This document shows positions 1 to 5,724 of a stretch of DNA of 8,173 nucleotides, one piece after another. Source of the stretch: Nanobdellota archaeon (GTDB lineage: Archaea; Thermoproteota; Nitrososphaeria; Nitrososphaerales; Nitrosopumilaceae); NCBI GenBank assembly GCA_012030815.1, contig JAAUVF010000032.1:1-8173 (forward strand), read 5' to 3'. The notes under the pieces are model-generated. The model was not told where the DNA came from. It worked only from the letters and a program-made list of their open reading frames with translations, and searched no databases. Every line of letters starts with the position of its first letter. Position 1 is the stretch's first letter. The translations under genes and the position numbers were made by a program.

Positions 1-331
1 TAACGCCAGTATTACTTTTCCATCATTGTAAAATATCAAATGTTTTGATCCATTTCTGACATCTTTCAATTTGATCTGCTGGGACGGAGAGCGACGTACT
101 TGTTCCAGATTTAGCCTCTATGCTAAAAATCATACTGGATTTAGTATTAACTGCCAATACGTCAGGTAATGCTATGCTGGGTGATCCTAATCTGAATGCT
201 TTCCAGTTTTCTACAGAATTGAATCTTTTTACTAACGTATCTTCCCAATTATACCCACGCTGTCTTCGTGTTCGTGCAATTTTTTTATTGTCTTTTAATG
301 GATTTTGTTTTATTATTGAAATTGAAGTCAT
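1..331 (-). CDS. hjc: Archaeal Holliday junction resolvase Hjc, partial and frameshifted
   Basis: Hjc is a homodimeric nuclease of the archaeal resolvase family that cuts four-way DNA junctions during recombination and fork repair. The nuclease-fold residues are visible: Glu30 in RGYNWE, Asp57 in ALPDVLAVN, and the Glu72-x-Lys74 pair in IEAKSG, followed by the VPADQIERCQKW helix. The ATG at 329-331 is chosen because a TATA-like box lies upstream and the basic N-terminus suits a DNA-binding protein. As written, the frame ends at a TGA at 23-25 after residue 102. Dropping one base from the A4 run at 30-33 (T4 on the coding strand) restores a frame reading FDIYNDGKVILAL to the window edge, which resembles the usual Hjc C-terminal strand. 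The stop is therefore probably an indel, and the gene continues past position 1. Family assignment is firm; the C-terminal repair is inferred. Confidence 0.85.
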
Positions 332-363
332 TTTATCGCCCTATGTTTTTTATGTGTAATTCT

Positions 364-383
364 GATATATTACCATGGGTAAT
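364..383 (-). promoter_or_regulatory. Candidate hjc promoter with adjacent inverted repeat
   Basis: On the minus strand a TAATATATC box (364-372) lies about 37 bases before the resolvase ATG, predicting a leader of roughly 10 bases. Overlapping it is an inverted repeat, ATTACC-ATG-GGTAAT (369-383), with 6-base arms and a 3-base spacer. A symmetric element on a TATA box is where archaeal repressors often bind, but no matching regulator is known here. The assignment rests on spacing and sequence only. Confidence 0.3.
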
Positions 384-426
384 TACAGAATAACCTTTTA
401 GAAGAAACATGTTGATTATTTTAAAA

Positions 427-987
427 TCAAATATTGTTGATATTGCTTTTTGATTCATTATCTCGTAGTTTATTGTAATCCAACATAATTTTTGGTAGTT
501 TGTCATCTGGATTTGGCGATATTTCATGTTTTTGACAATACATGAAATAATATGGCCAATTTTTTTTTGCTATTCTTTTGAAATCCTCGCCAATCATATG
601 ATCATACCAATCAATTATTGTTAGACCATATGCAAAGAATCTATTAAGATATTTGGCAATTCCAACAGGAATTTTTTTCTGTATTGCTAAAAAAGCAATT
701 TCGTCAACAGTATTTAGATAATCATTTGCATATCTATGACAATCTTCTGTAGTTTTAAGAATAGAATTTTTATCTAATCTGTCTGTAAGATCCTCATGAA
801 ATCCTCTCAACAGTTGAGAATACGATACTTTTGTAGTTTCTCTAAGATTTCTCCAAGTTAGTATCAGTGTAATTACAAAGATTGTTGCCGTAATGGAGCT
901 AATAATTACTGCCAATGTTGGAGTTTCAATTTTTAGCATAGATTGTAAAAATATACCATAAAGATTTAGGAGCATATCGTTATTCAT
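427..987 (-). CDS. One-pass membrane-anchored protein of unknown function
   Basis: I do not recognise this 186-residue protein. It has a short N-terminal stretch, one clear hydrophobic membrane helix at about residues 24-45 (TLAVIISSITATIFVITLIL), then a charged, helix-rich domain of about 140 residues that probably faces the cytoplasm. That domain has a conserved-looking aromatic block around residues 117-150 (RFFAYGLTIIDWYDH and NWPYYFMYC) and a Lys/Asn-rich tail. The architecture recalls the loosely defined DUF4760-like proteins common in archaea and bacteria, but that similarity is only by layout. The ATG at 985-987 is favoured because a TTTATC box sits about 27 bases upstream, fitting leaderless transcription. 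It is divergent from the methyltransferase gene and about 95 bases upstream of hjc. No catalytic motif is visible. Confidence 0.7.
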   Translation of the reverse strand: MNNDMLLNLYGIFLQSMLKIETPTLAVIISSITATIFVITLILTWRNLRETTKVSYSQLLRGFHEDLTDRLDKNSILKTTEDCHRYANDYLNTVDEIAFLAIQKKIPVGIAKYLNRFFAYGLTIIDWYDHMIGEDFKRIAKKNWPYYFMYCQKHEISPNPDDKLPKIMLDYNKLRDNESKSNINNI

Positions 988-994
988 TTTGCCG

Positions 995-1004
995 TATATT
1001 ATAA
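995..1004 (+). promoter_or_regulatory. TATA box of the methyltransferase gene
   Basis: The sequence TATATTATAA is centred about 24 bases before the TTG at 1023, near the distance expected between an archaeal TATA box and the first base of a leaderless mRNA. It supports TTG 1023 as the start rather than the internal ATG codons at residues 30 and 33. Confidence 0.5.
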
Positions 1005-1010
1005 CATGTC

Positions 1011-1019
1011 TGGATAAAT
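1011..1019 (-). promoter_or_regulatory. TATA box of the membrane protein gene
   Basis: On the minus strand the sequence AATTTATCC is centred about 27 bases before the ATG at 987, again fitting a leaderless transcript. It is interleaved with the plus-strand TATA box in the same 35-base gap. Confidence 0.4.
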
Positions 1020-1022
1020 TAA

Positions 1023-1943
1023 TTGAGAAATAATATCTTCAATTATTATCAAGACGATAATTTTTATTTTAGGATTAATCGCAATGAGTTTAAGAATGCC
1101 GTTTTTGTGATGTTAGTGATGCTTGAGCAACTGGCAAAAAATTTAAGCGTGTTAAAACAAGAATTTGTAAAAAAATACGACGGTCATAGTCATATTCAGG
1201 AGCTAATTCCTAGCAATTCTTCAGAATTTTTCCCAGCAAATGAATTTCATTTAAAATTATTACATCACTTTGTTGCAAAAAATCCAATTTATCATAATTC
1301 ATATGAAAAAAAAATTGGTGGTATCGACTGTATCGTATATGAGGGAGACATTAACGAGTATTGGTTAAACAGTATCAAACACGGTTCTAGTTGTCAACCG
1401 TTTTACCCGACATGGGTTGTCTCTGCATATATTGCAGCGTCATTTGCAAAAAGATTTGGATATTCAGAATTGATAGATATAGGATCTGGAGATGGTAGAA
1501 TTGCATTTTGTGCAAAAATTTTGGAGTTAAAATCAACTAGTATTGAAATTGATGATGCATTGATAGAGCTCCAAAATAATATTTTGTCTGCGACAAATAT
1601 CAATTTTAATCCAATATGTGTGGATGCAATAGAATATGATTACTCTGCACTTGCTCTGACACGTCCTGTATTTTTTATTGGTGGATTACCTCAAATGGGA
1701 GGAGATGTTTTAGCAAAAAACATCATAGAGAAAATATCTGCAACAGATCTTAAAAAAAATACATGTATTGTATTTGCCGGAACGCATTCAAAGAGACAGC
1801 TTTCAGGAAATCAATCAATAGGTGGGTGGAGTTCATTGATTGATAATCATGGATTAAAAGTAATAGAAACCGTTTCACTTCCAACCATTTGGACTTTTGA
1901 TCAGCAAGATGACACTCCTTACATCTATACAGAATTTACATAA
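1023..1943 (+). CDS. Class I SAM-dependent methyltransferase, substrate unknown
   Basis: This 306-residue protein carries a Rossmann-type S-adenosylmethionine fold in its second half. Motif I is LIDIGSGDGRIAF (about residues 150-162). The acidic residue that usually holds the SAM ribose is Glu175 or Asp177 in SIEID, and VDAIEYD (200-206) fits the next acidic contact. FIGGLPQMGG (219-228) occupies the motif IV position but is not the NPPY of N6-adenine or glutamine methyltransferases, so the target is not readable. The N-terminal 140 residues are family-specific, with a YPTWVVSAYIAA helix leading into the fold. The start is TTG 1023, supported by the TATA box. It stands alone on the plus strand, and its stop directly abuts the stop of the converging DUF35 gene. 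Methyltransferase is well supported; substrate is unknown. Confidence 0.8.
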   Translation: MRNNIFNYYQDDNFYFRINRNEFKNAVFVMLVMLEQLAKNLSVLKQEFVKKYDGHSHIQELIPSNSSEFFPANEFHLKLLHHFVAKNPIYHNSYEKKIGGIDCIVYEGDINEYWLNSIKHGSSCQPFYPTWVVSAYIAASFAKRFGYSELIDIGSGDGRIAFCAKILELKSTSIEIDDALIELQNNILSATNINFNPICVDAIEYDYSALALTRPVFFIGGLPQMGGDVLAKNIIEKISATDLKKNTCIVFAGTHSKRQLSGNQSIGGWSSLIDNHGLKVIETVSLPTIWTFDQQDDTPYIYTEFT

Positions 1944-2261
1944 CTACATTAAAGATATTTCAAAATTATAACTTCCATCTATCATTCCACATTTTTTAAT
2001 TTTAATATGTTGATCTACTACTGGGTTCCCTTTTGATAATTTTCCTATTATCCTGATACTATTTTCTATTTCAACTAAACAAAAATAGACATTATTTTGT
2101 TTTGAAAATTCTATAATTTTTCCGTCATGTGAGCCTTTTCTCCAAGAAACTTCTCTAAAGCATTTATTGCAAAATTCTGAAGGTGGCCACACTATTTTTT
2201 TACAATGAGTGCATTCTGCAACTATAAAATTTCCTTTTTTAAGCTCAGAATCAAAATTCAT
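1944..2261 (-). CDS. DUF35 zinc-ribbon/OB-fold protein, thiolase partner
   Basis: This 105-residue protein has the DUF35 layout: an N-terminal rubredoxin-like zinc ribbon with Cys17-x2-Cys20 and Cys31-x2-Cys34 (CTHC and CNKC), then an OB-fold-like beta domain ([11 protein letters not shown] to the C-terminus). In archaea, DUF35 proteins are typically encoded beside thiolases. In the solved thiolase/HMG-CoA synthase complexes they bridge the two enzymes, and the OB fold contacts the CoA substrate. Here the ATG overlaps the thiolase stop as ATGA (2258-2261), so the two are translationally coupled and probably form one complex. At 105 residues it is shorter than the common size of about 130. No HMG-CoA synthase gene lies nearby. 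The stop abuts the methyltransferase stop. Confidence 0.85.
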   Translation of the reverse strand: MNFDSELKKGNFIVAECTHCKKIVWPPSEFCNKCFREVSWRKGSHDGKIIEFSKQNNVYFCLVEIENSIRIIGKLSKGNPVVDQHIKIKKCGMIDGSYNFEISLM

Positions 2262-3364
2262 CTTTCTAAAACCAAAACCGTTGATGATGTTGCTGCAGCA
2301 GACATGTTGTGGACTAATCCTACTTTTGCATTATTTACTTGCCTTTTGTCTGCAGATGATTGTAGTTGTTGTGTTATTTCAATGGTTTGAGCTATTCCTG
2401 TTGCTCCTAATGGATGTCCAGAACCAATTAATCCACCACGTGGATTAATTTAATCATCTGTTACGTGTAATTCTTTTACTAATTCAACACCTTTTCCTTT
2501 ATCTGTAAATCCTAATGATTCCAAAGCCAATGGTTCACAAACAGAAAATGCATCATGTACTTCTGCAACATCTACATTAGATACATCTTGTTTTGACATT
2601 TGAAATGCGTGTGTTGCTGCAATCTGTGTTGACTCCATTGAACTAAACGTGATATTTTTTGTAAATCCAGCTGAGGTTGTTTTTTGACCTATACCTGTAA
2701 TCCAAATAGGTGTGTCTGTAAATTTTTTACATGTATTTTCTGATGCAAGTAAGATTGATGCTCCGCCTGTACAAGGTCTGGAACAATCATGTAATCTAAG
2801 ATCATCAGTTAATTTTTTAGAATTCATGACATCCTCCAACGAGTATGTTTTTTCTGAAAGAGCATTTGGATTATTCTGGGATTGTTTATGATTTTTTACT
2901 GGAACTATAGCTAGCTCTTCATCTGTAACTGAAAATTCTCTTTTGTATGATTTTGTAAAAATACTTGCCCAAAAAATAGGATGTTTGAACTCCCCCCTTG
3001 AATTATCCCATTCTAAAATCTGTCCAGGGCTATCATATCTTTCAGCACCTGATACCAAGACCACATCTGCCAAACCTGCCGATATGTAAGAATATGCTGA
3101 CACTATCGCATTTGTTCCTGAATTGCACAGACTTTCTACCGAATGAGCAATTTTAGGCTCAATTCCAGACATTTCTGATAAAACTGCAGATAGATATTTT
3201 GAGTTGTTGTTGGTAGATACCAATACTGCGTCAACATCATTTTTACTCAAATTTGGTGTACTGTCAAACAGTTTTTTTGTAGATTGCAGTAATACCGATT
3301 CAATTTTTGAATCATCTTTTGAGAACTTTGTTATTCCATATGATGCAATTCCTACTTTTGGCAT
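2258..3364 (-). CDS. SCP2-type thiolase (acetyl-CoA acetyltransferase-like), interrupted by in-frame TAA
   Basis: Thiolases of this class join or split acyl-CoA units in the cytoplasm. The catalytic set is visible: nucleophile Cys80 in [13 protein letters not shown], His270 in VAEVHDAFS, and His317 in [11 protein letters not shown] late HNMSAA segment is in the position where SCP2-type enzymes carry HN rather than the Cys of classical thiolases. Full length would be about 368 residues, normal for archaeal members. A TAA at 2450-2452 (codon 305) splits the frame between VTDD and INPRGG. Reading the same frame past it gives the whole C-terminal domain, ending in a TGA that overlaps the DUF35 ATG. 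The start ATG overlaps the oxidoreductase stop as TAATG. If the TAA is real, the product lacks the second His and would be inactive. A Lys codon (AAA) at this site is a simple explanation. The exact reaction, possibly acetoacetyl-CoA formation, is not provable from sequence. Confidence 0.85.
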
Positions 3365-4332
3365 TATCTTTCCTCAGAGAATGTTTTTGTAACCAATTTA
3401 AAAGAATCAATTACCTCTCCAACTGGATTAAATTGTATTGTTGGTAAATCAATTCCTGTATCTCGAAATTTTTGTAATTGTAAAATACATTGATCAGGTG
3501 TACCCGTTATTGTTAATGCTTTTAGCATATCATTTGAAATCAATTCGTGAATTGATTTCAATCCTGATTTTTTAAATTCTTCATATACATTATTTGTTTC
3601 ATTTTTAAATCCATTTTTTGATAAAAATTCACGATATATTTTTCCAACTGAAATATAAAATGCCAGAGTTTGTTTTGCACGAGTAATTGCCTTCTCTTCA
3701 TCTTCTGATACACATGTAATAATTTGACATGTTACATCAATTTTTCTTTTTGATTGCATTTTTTGTATTGTTTGTTTCATTTCATTTAATGGTCTCAAGT
3801 AAAAAATCACTCCATCTGAGATTTCCCACGATAAATCGACCATTTTTTGATTAACAGCTGCTAGATATATTGGAATTTTTACCCTATGTGGTTTTATTAA
3901 TAGTGAGAAATTTTTAAGATTAAATATTTTTCCAGAATAATTTACTTGTTTTCCAGACAAAACTAGTTTTATAACTTCAACATATTCTCGCATTCTTGAA
4001 ACTGGATTTACAAAATTATATCCATGAAAATCTTCAACTATTGTGGTACTGCTTGTACCCAGTCCTAGTATTAAGCGTCCTTTTGATAGTGTATCTACTG
4101 TTGCAGCTCCCATTGCAATCGATGAGGGACTTCTTGAGAAAATATTGATAATAGATGAGCCTATTTTTGGTTCTAATGCTTTTTGAGATACAGCACCTAA
4201 CATGGAAAAATTTTCCATTCCCCATGTTTCGGGAATCCATATTGTATCTACATTTGTGTGGGATAATATCTCAGAGCATTCTAAGACTTGATTTACAGAA
4301 AGAAGGGAGCCTAAACTATATGCTGTGCGCAT
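3364..4332 (-). CDS. LLM-class flavin/F420-dependent oxidoreductase (Mer-like)
   Basis: This 322-residue protein fits the luciferase-like monooxygenase superfamily, an (alpha/beta)8 barrel that binds FMN or coenzyme F420. Diagnostic stretches are TIWIPETWG near residues 30-38, GSSIINIFSRSPSSIAM (58-74), the strongly conserved LSKGRLILGLGTS (82-94), and KPHRVKIPIYLAA (147-159). Thaumarchaea make F420, and the closest archaeal relatives include the methylene-H4MPT reductase (Mer) and F420-dependent alcohol or glucose-6-phosphate dehydrogenase-like enzymes, so F420 is the likelier cofactor. It is the first gene of the operon, its stop overlapping the thiolase ATG by one base. That coupling suggests it reduces or oxidises a substrate or product of the thiolase. 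The ATG at 4330-4332 gives a normal N-terminus; only a weak TATA-like sequence is seen upstream. The substrate cannot be named. Confidence 0.88.
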   Translation of the reverse strand: MRTAYSLGSLLSVNQVLECSEILSHTNVDTIWIPETWGMENFSMLGAVSQKALEPKIGSSIINIFSRSPSSIAMGAATVDTLSKGRLILGLGTSSTTIVEDFHGYNFVNPVSRMREYVEVIKLVLSGKQVNYSGKIFNLKNFSLLIKPHRVKIPIYLAAVNQKMVDLSWEISDGVIFYLRPLNEMKQTIQKMQSKRKIDVTCQIITCVSEDEEKAITRAKQTLAFYISVGKIYREFLSKNGFKNETNNVYEEFKKSGLKSIHELISNDMLKALTITGTPDQCILQLQKFRDTGIDLPTIQFNPVGEVIDSFKLVTKTFSEER

Positions 4333-4397
4333 AGATTATCTGAAACAATTGGATATTCTAGTGTTTCCGAGATGTTTGTATTTTTCTAAAATTTGTA

Positions 4398-4484
4398 TTA
4401 CTCTTCGTACTCTGATGCTTCTAGAATCTCTTTTTTTGAGTTTTCGAGTTTAATACAAAACGGGCAATTACACATAATCGTCAT
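4398..4484 (-). CDS. Possible 28-residue Cys-motif microprotein
   Basis: This small frame begins with two in-frame ATG codons (4482-4484 and 4473-4475), followed at once by a compact Cys cluster, CNCPFC, and ends in an acidic stretch (EILEASEYEE). Three Cys in six residues with Pro between them resemble a metal knuckle or one half of a zinc ribbon. An ATTTAAAT box (4504-4511) is centred about 24 bases before the first ATG and 33 before the second, consistent with leaderless transcription. The T7 run at 4431-4437 falls inside the frame, and a one-base change there would open a longer, basic C-terminus, so the end is uncertain. It lies 65 bases upstream of the oxidoreductase and may share its transcript. 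No family is recognised. Confidence 0.35.
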   Translation of the reverse strand: MTIMCNCPFCIKLENSKKEILEASEYEE

Positions 4485-4717
4485 TGTTAATTACAAAATT
4501 TGGATTTAAATGCCATAGTTAGTACCAATCTTAATTTTATTGAGCCTAGATGTATTGATACGTAATGATTCAGTTGTTCCACCATTATCCTCATTTGGTG
4601 GCTAAATCTCCGTGGAGTTGAACCAAAAATATGCTGTAGAATCATGTGTATTCTTTTAGCATTGTGTTAACTATGATTGAGGTTATTTATTATGAAATTA
4701 ATTTCTAATCAGAATCA
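4485..4717. other. Non-coding gap with promoters and a possible structured RNA
   Basis: No convincing reading frame is present here. An ATTTAAAT box (4504-4511), which is palindromic and could act in either direction, lies at the left and a TTATTTATTAT box (4683-4693) at the right. Between them is a perfect 6-base-pair hairpin, CCACCA/TGGTGG (4579-4601) with an 11-base loop, followed by a small CTCC/GGAG repeat (4608-4617). This stretch looks locally richer in G and C than its surroundings. It may encode a small RNA on either strand, but no known class was recognised. Confidence 0.3.
4683..4693 (+). promoter_or_regulatory. TATA box of the 49-residue gene
   Basis: TTATTTATTAT is centred about 29 bases before the TTG at 4718, fitting an archaeal promoter that makes a leaderless mRNA. 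No Shine-Dalgarno-like sequence precedes the TTG, which agrees with a leaderless start. Confidence 0.45.
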
Positions 4718-4867
4718 TTGAGTGAACAAATTTACGCTGAAAAACCCGAGTCTGAGAGAACATTTTGGGATGATGCTACAAAATACGCCGCATCTAAAAA
4801 TTCAGATGAGTCATTTGTAAGTGAAATTGCATACATGATGGTGACTCTTCACAGAACTGGCGCCTAA
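4718..4867 (+). CDS. 49-residue soluble protein of unknown function, TTG start
   Basis: This short frame encodes a hydrophilic, acidic protein that reads SEQIYAEKPESERTFWDDAT at its start and ends in EIAYMMVTLHRTGA. Composition and codon pattern look like a real gene: few rare residues, a balanced charge pattern and an amphipathic C-terminal helix. It has no Cys, signal peptide or membrane segment. The only start that fits is TTG 4718; an in-frame TAA lies four codons upstream. The TATA box centred about 29 bases upstream supports a leaderless transcript. It is monocistronic, converging on the nucleotidyltransferase with 10 bases between the stops. I do not recognise a family; a conserved small thaumarchaeal protein is the best guess. 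Confidence 0.6.
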   Translation: MSEQIYAEKPESERTFWDDATKYAASKNSDESFVSEIAYMMVTLHRTGA

Positions 4868-4895
4868 GAAAACAAAATTATTTTATTTTTTTGTT
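4866..4895. terminator. T-rich bidirectional terminator between convergent genes
   Basis: Downstream of the plus-strand stop the sequence is T-rich (TTTTATTTTTTTG from 4881). Downstream of the minus-strand stop the coding strand reads TTTTGTTTTC (4877 down to 4868). Archaeal RNA polymerase terminates at such T runs without a needed hairpin, so each gene appears to have its own run in the 10-base gap and the neighbouring gene end. Confidence 0.45.
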
Positions 4896-5552
4896 TAATT
4901 CTAGAGAACACTCTTCAATATCTTTGAATGAATCAATAGAATACCACATTGCATTTTTGAATTTTATGGTTGATAGTTTTCCTTTTTTTGCATAATCTGG
5001 AAAAACTGTTTTTTCTATATCGCCTTTTTTTGGTAAATCTCTTAATAGTTCTTTTTGTAAGTGATATATTCCTGCATTCATCCATACATTTGAAATTTCT
5101 TTTTTTTCTTTAAATTGAGATACTTTGTCATCTACTATCTCCATTATCCCAAATTTTGTTTTTAGTTCGATAGATGCAATTGAGTTTGGTATCTTTGTTA
5201 ATTGATTAAGATCAATATCGGTCATGGTATCCCCATTTAAAACAAAAAAGATGTATCATTAATTGAGGTTCCTGCTTGTTTAATTGCTCCTCCAGTACCT
5301 AATGGTGTTTTTTCTATAGAGAATTTTATTTTGACTCCAAGATTTTTTTTTCATGGAAAGAAAATTTTCAATCATATCTGTCTTGTAACCGGGTAACATG
5401 ATTGTAATTTCTTTAACGCCGAATTTTTTTAAATACAATATTTGCCATTCGATTATTGGGATATTGTTGAGAGGAACAAGTGGTTTTGGAACGTAATCTG
5501 TTATCGGTCGTAAACGCTTTCCTCTACCTCCGGCTAAAATTATTGCCTGCAA
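4878..5552 (-). CDS. Sugar-phosphate nucleotidyltransferase, two compensating frameshifts
   Basis: This is a GlmU/RmlA/ManC-type nucleotidyltransferase, which joins a sugar 1-phosphate to an NTP to give an activated sugar for surface glycans or glycosylation. The N-terminal signature LAGGRGKRLRPIT with PKPLVP (residues 6-27) binds the nucleotide. After frame repair, TPLGTGGAI (about 82-90) and NGDTMTD (106-112, metal-binding Asp108) appear, followed by NAGIYHL. Total length is about 224 residues, so it is the bare catalytic domain without a left-handed helix acetyltransferase tail. The frame breaks at T9 (5343-5351; one base too many) and again at A6 (5244-5249; one base too few). First and last parts are in the same frame. 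The TTG start at 5550-5552 is backed by a TATAA box 27 bases upstream. Sugar and nucleotide specificity cannot be read. Confidence 0.85.
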
Positions 5553-5576
5553 TGAATTGTAATGATAGTTAAGACG

Positions 5577-5582
5577 TTATAA
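5577..5582 (-). promoter_or_regulatory. TATA box of the nucleotidyltransferase gene
   Basis: TTATAA on the minus strand is centred 27-28 bases before the TTG at 5552, the standard spacing for an archaeal leaderless mRNA. It gives this gene its own promoter, separate from the small-protein/DedA run upstream, and supports the TTG start in front of QAIILAGG. Confidence 0.55.
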
Positions 5583-5599
5583 CTTTACTTGGTTTTTAA

Positions 5600-5719
5600 T
5601 CATTTTTTTGAAATGTTTTTTGTCGATATGTCTTGTCTTTTTTTACAAATTCCACAAAAAAGATATCCATCTTTATGTCTGATCCAATAATGACGTGTAT
5701 GATCTTTTGATTTTTCCAT
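5600..5719 (-). CDS. 39-residue basic CxxC/His-rich microprotein
   Basis: The frame starts at ATG 5717-5719, five bases after the DedA stop, and ends at TGA 5600-5602. It encodes a strongly basic protein with three His in the N-terminal half (DHTRHYWIRHK), one CxxC pair (FCGICKKR, about residues 21-28) and a Lys-rich tail. A CxxC plus two His could hold one zinc ion, as in small zinc fingers, and the basic charge would suit nucleic acid or phospholipid contact; this is inference. The spacing puts it in the DedA operon as the last gene. No known family is recognised, and the length makes it easy to miss. The ATG start, clean frame and operon position make it credible. Confidence 0.5.
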   Translation of the reverse strand: MEKSKDHTRHYWIRHKDGYLFCGICKKRQDISTKNISKK

Positions 5720-5724
5720 GATTA

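Noticed and set aside
120..359. Plus-strand open frame opposite hjc
   Set aside because: It is antisense to the well-supported resolvase and has no recognisable features.
333..527. Minus-strand open frame of 64 codons between hjc and the membrane protein gene
   Set aside because: It overlaps the 3' end of the membrane protein gene by 100 bases, has an irregular composition and no motif; it looks like a chance frame in AT-rich DNA.
1403..1603. Minus-strand open frame inside the methyltransferase gene
   Set aside because: It is the shadow of the SAM motif region, and its sequence has no family features.
2205..2448. Two plus-strand open frames over the thiolase/DUF35 junction
   Set aside because: They mirror the thiolase C-terminal coding sequence, whose conserved residues explain the open frames.
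2450..2452. TAA recoded as an amino acid
   Set aside because: Known archaeal recoding uses TAG (pyrrolysine) or TGA (selenocysteine with a SECIS element), and TAA ends other genes in this window normally.
4034..4240. Second minus-strand frame inside the oxidoreductase gene
   Set aside because: It overlaps a clear LLM-family gene in another frame and shows no motif.
4560..4605. Possible C/D box guide RNA on the minus strand (ATGAGGA and CTGA)
   Set aside because: The C box differs from the consensus, the spacing is too short and no C'/D' pair is visible.
4596..4624. GGTTCAACTCC on the minus strand, resembling a tRNA T-arm
   Set aside because: The stem does not pair properly and no acceptor, D-arm or anticodon arm can be built around it.
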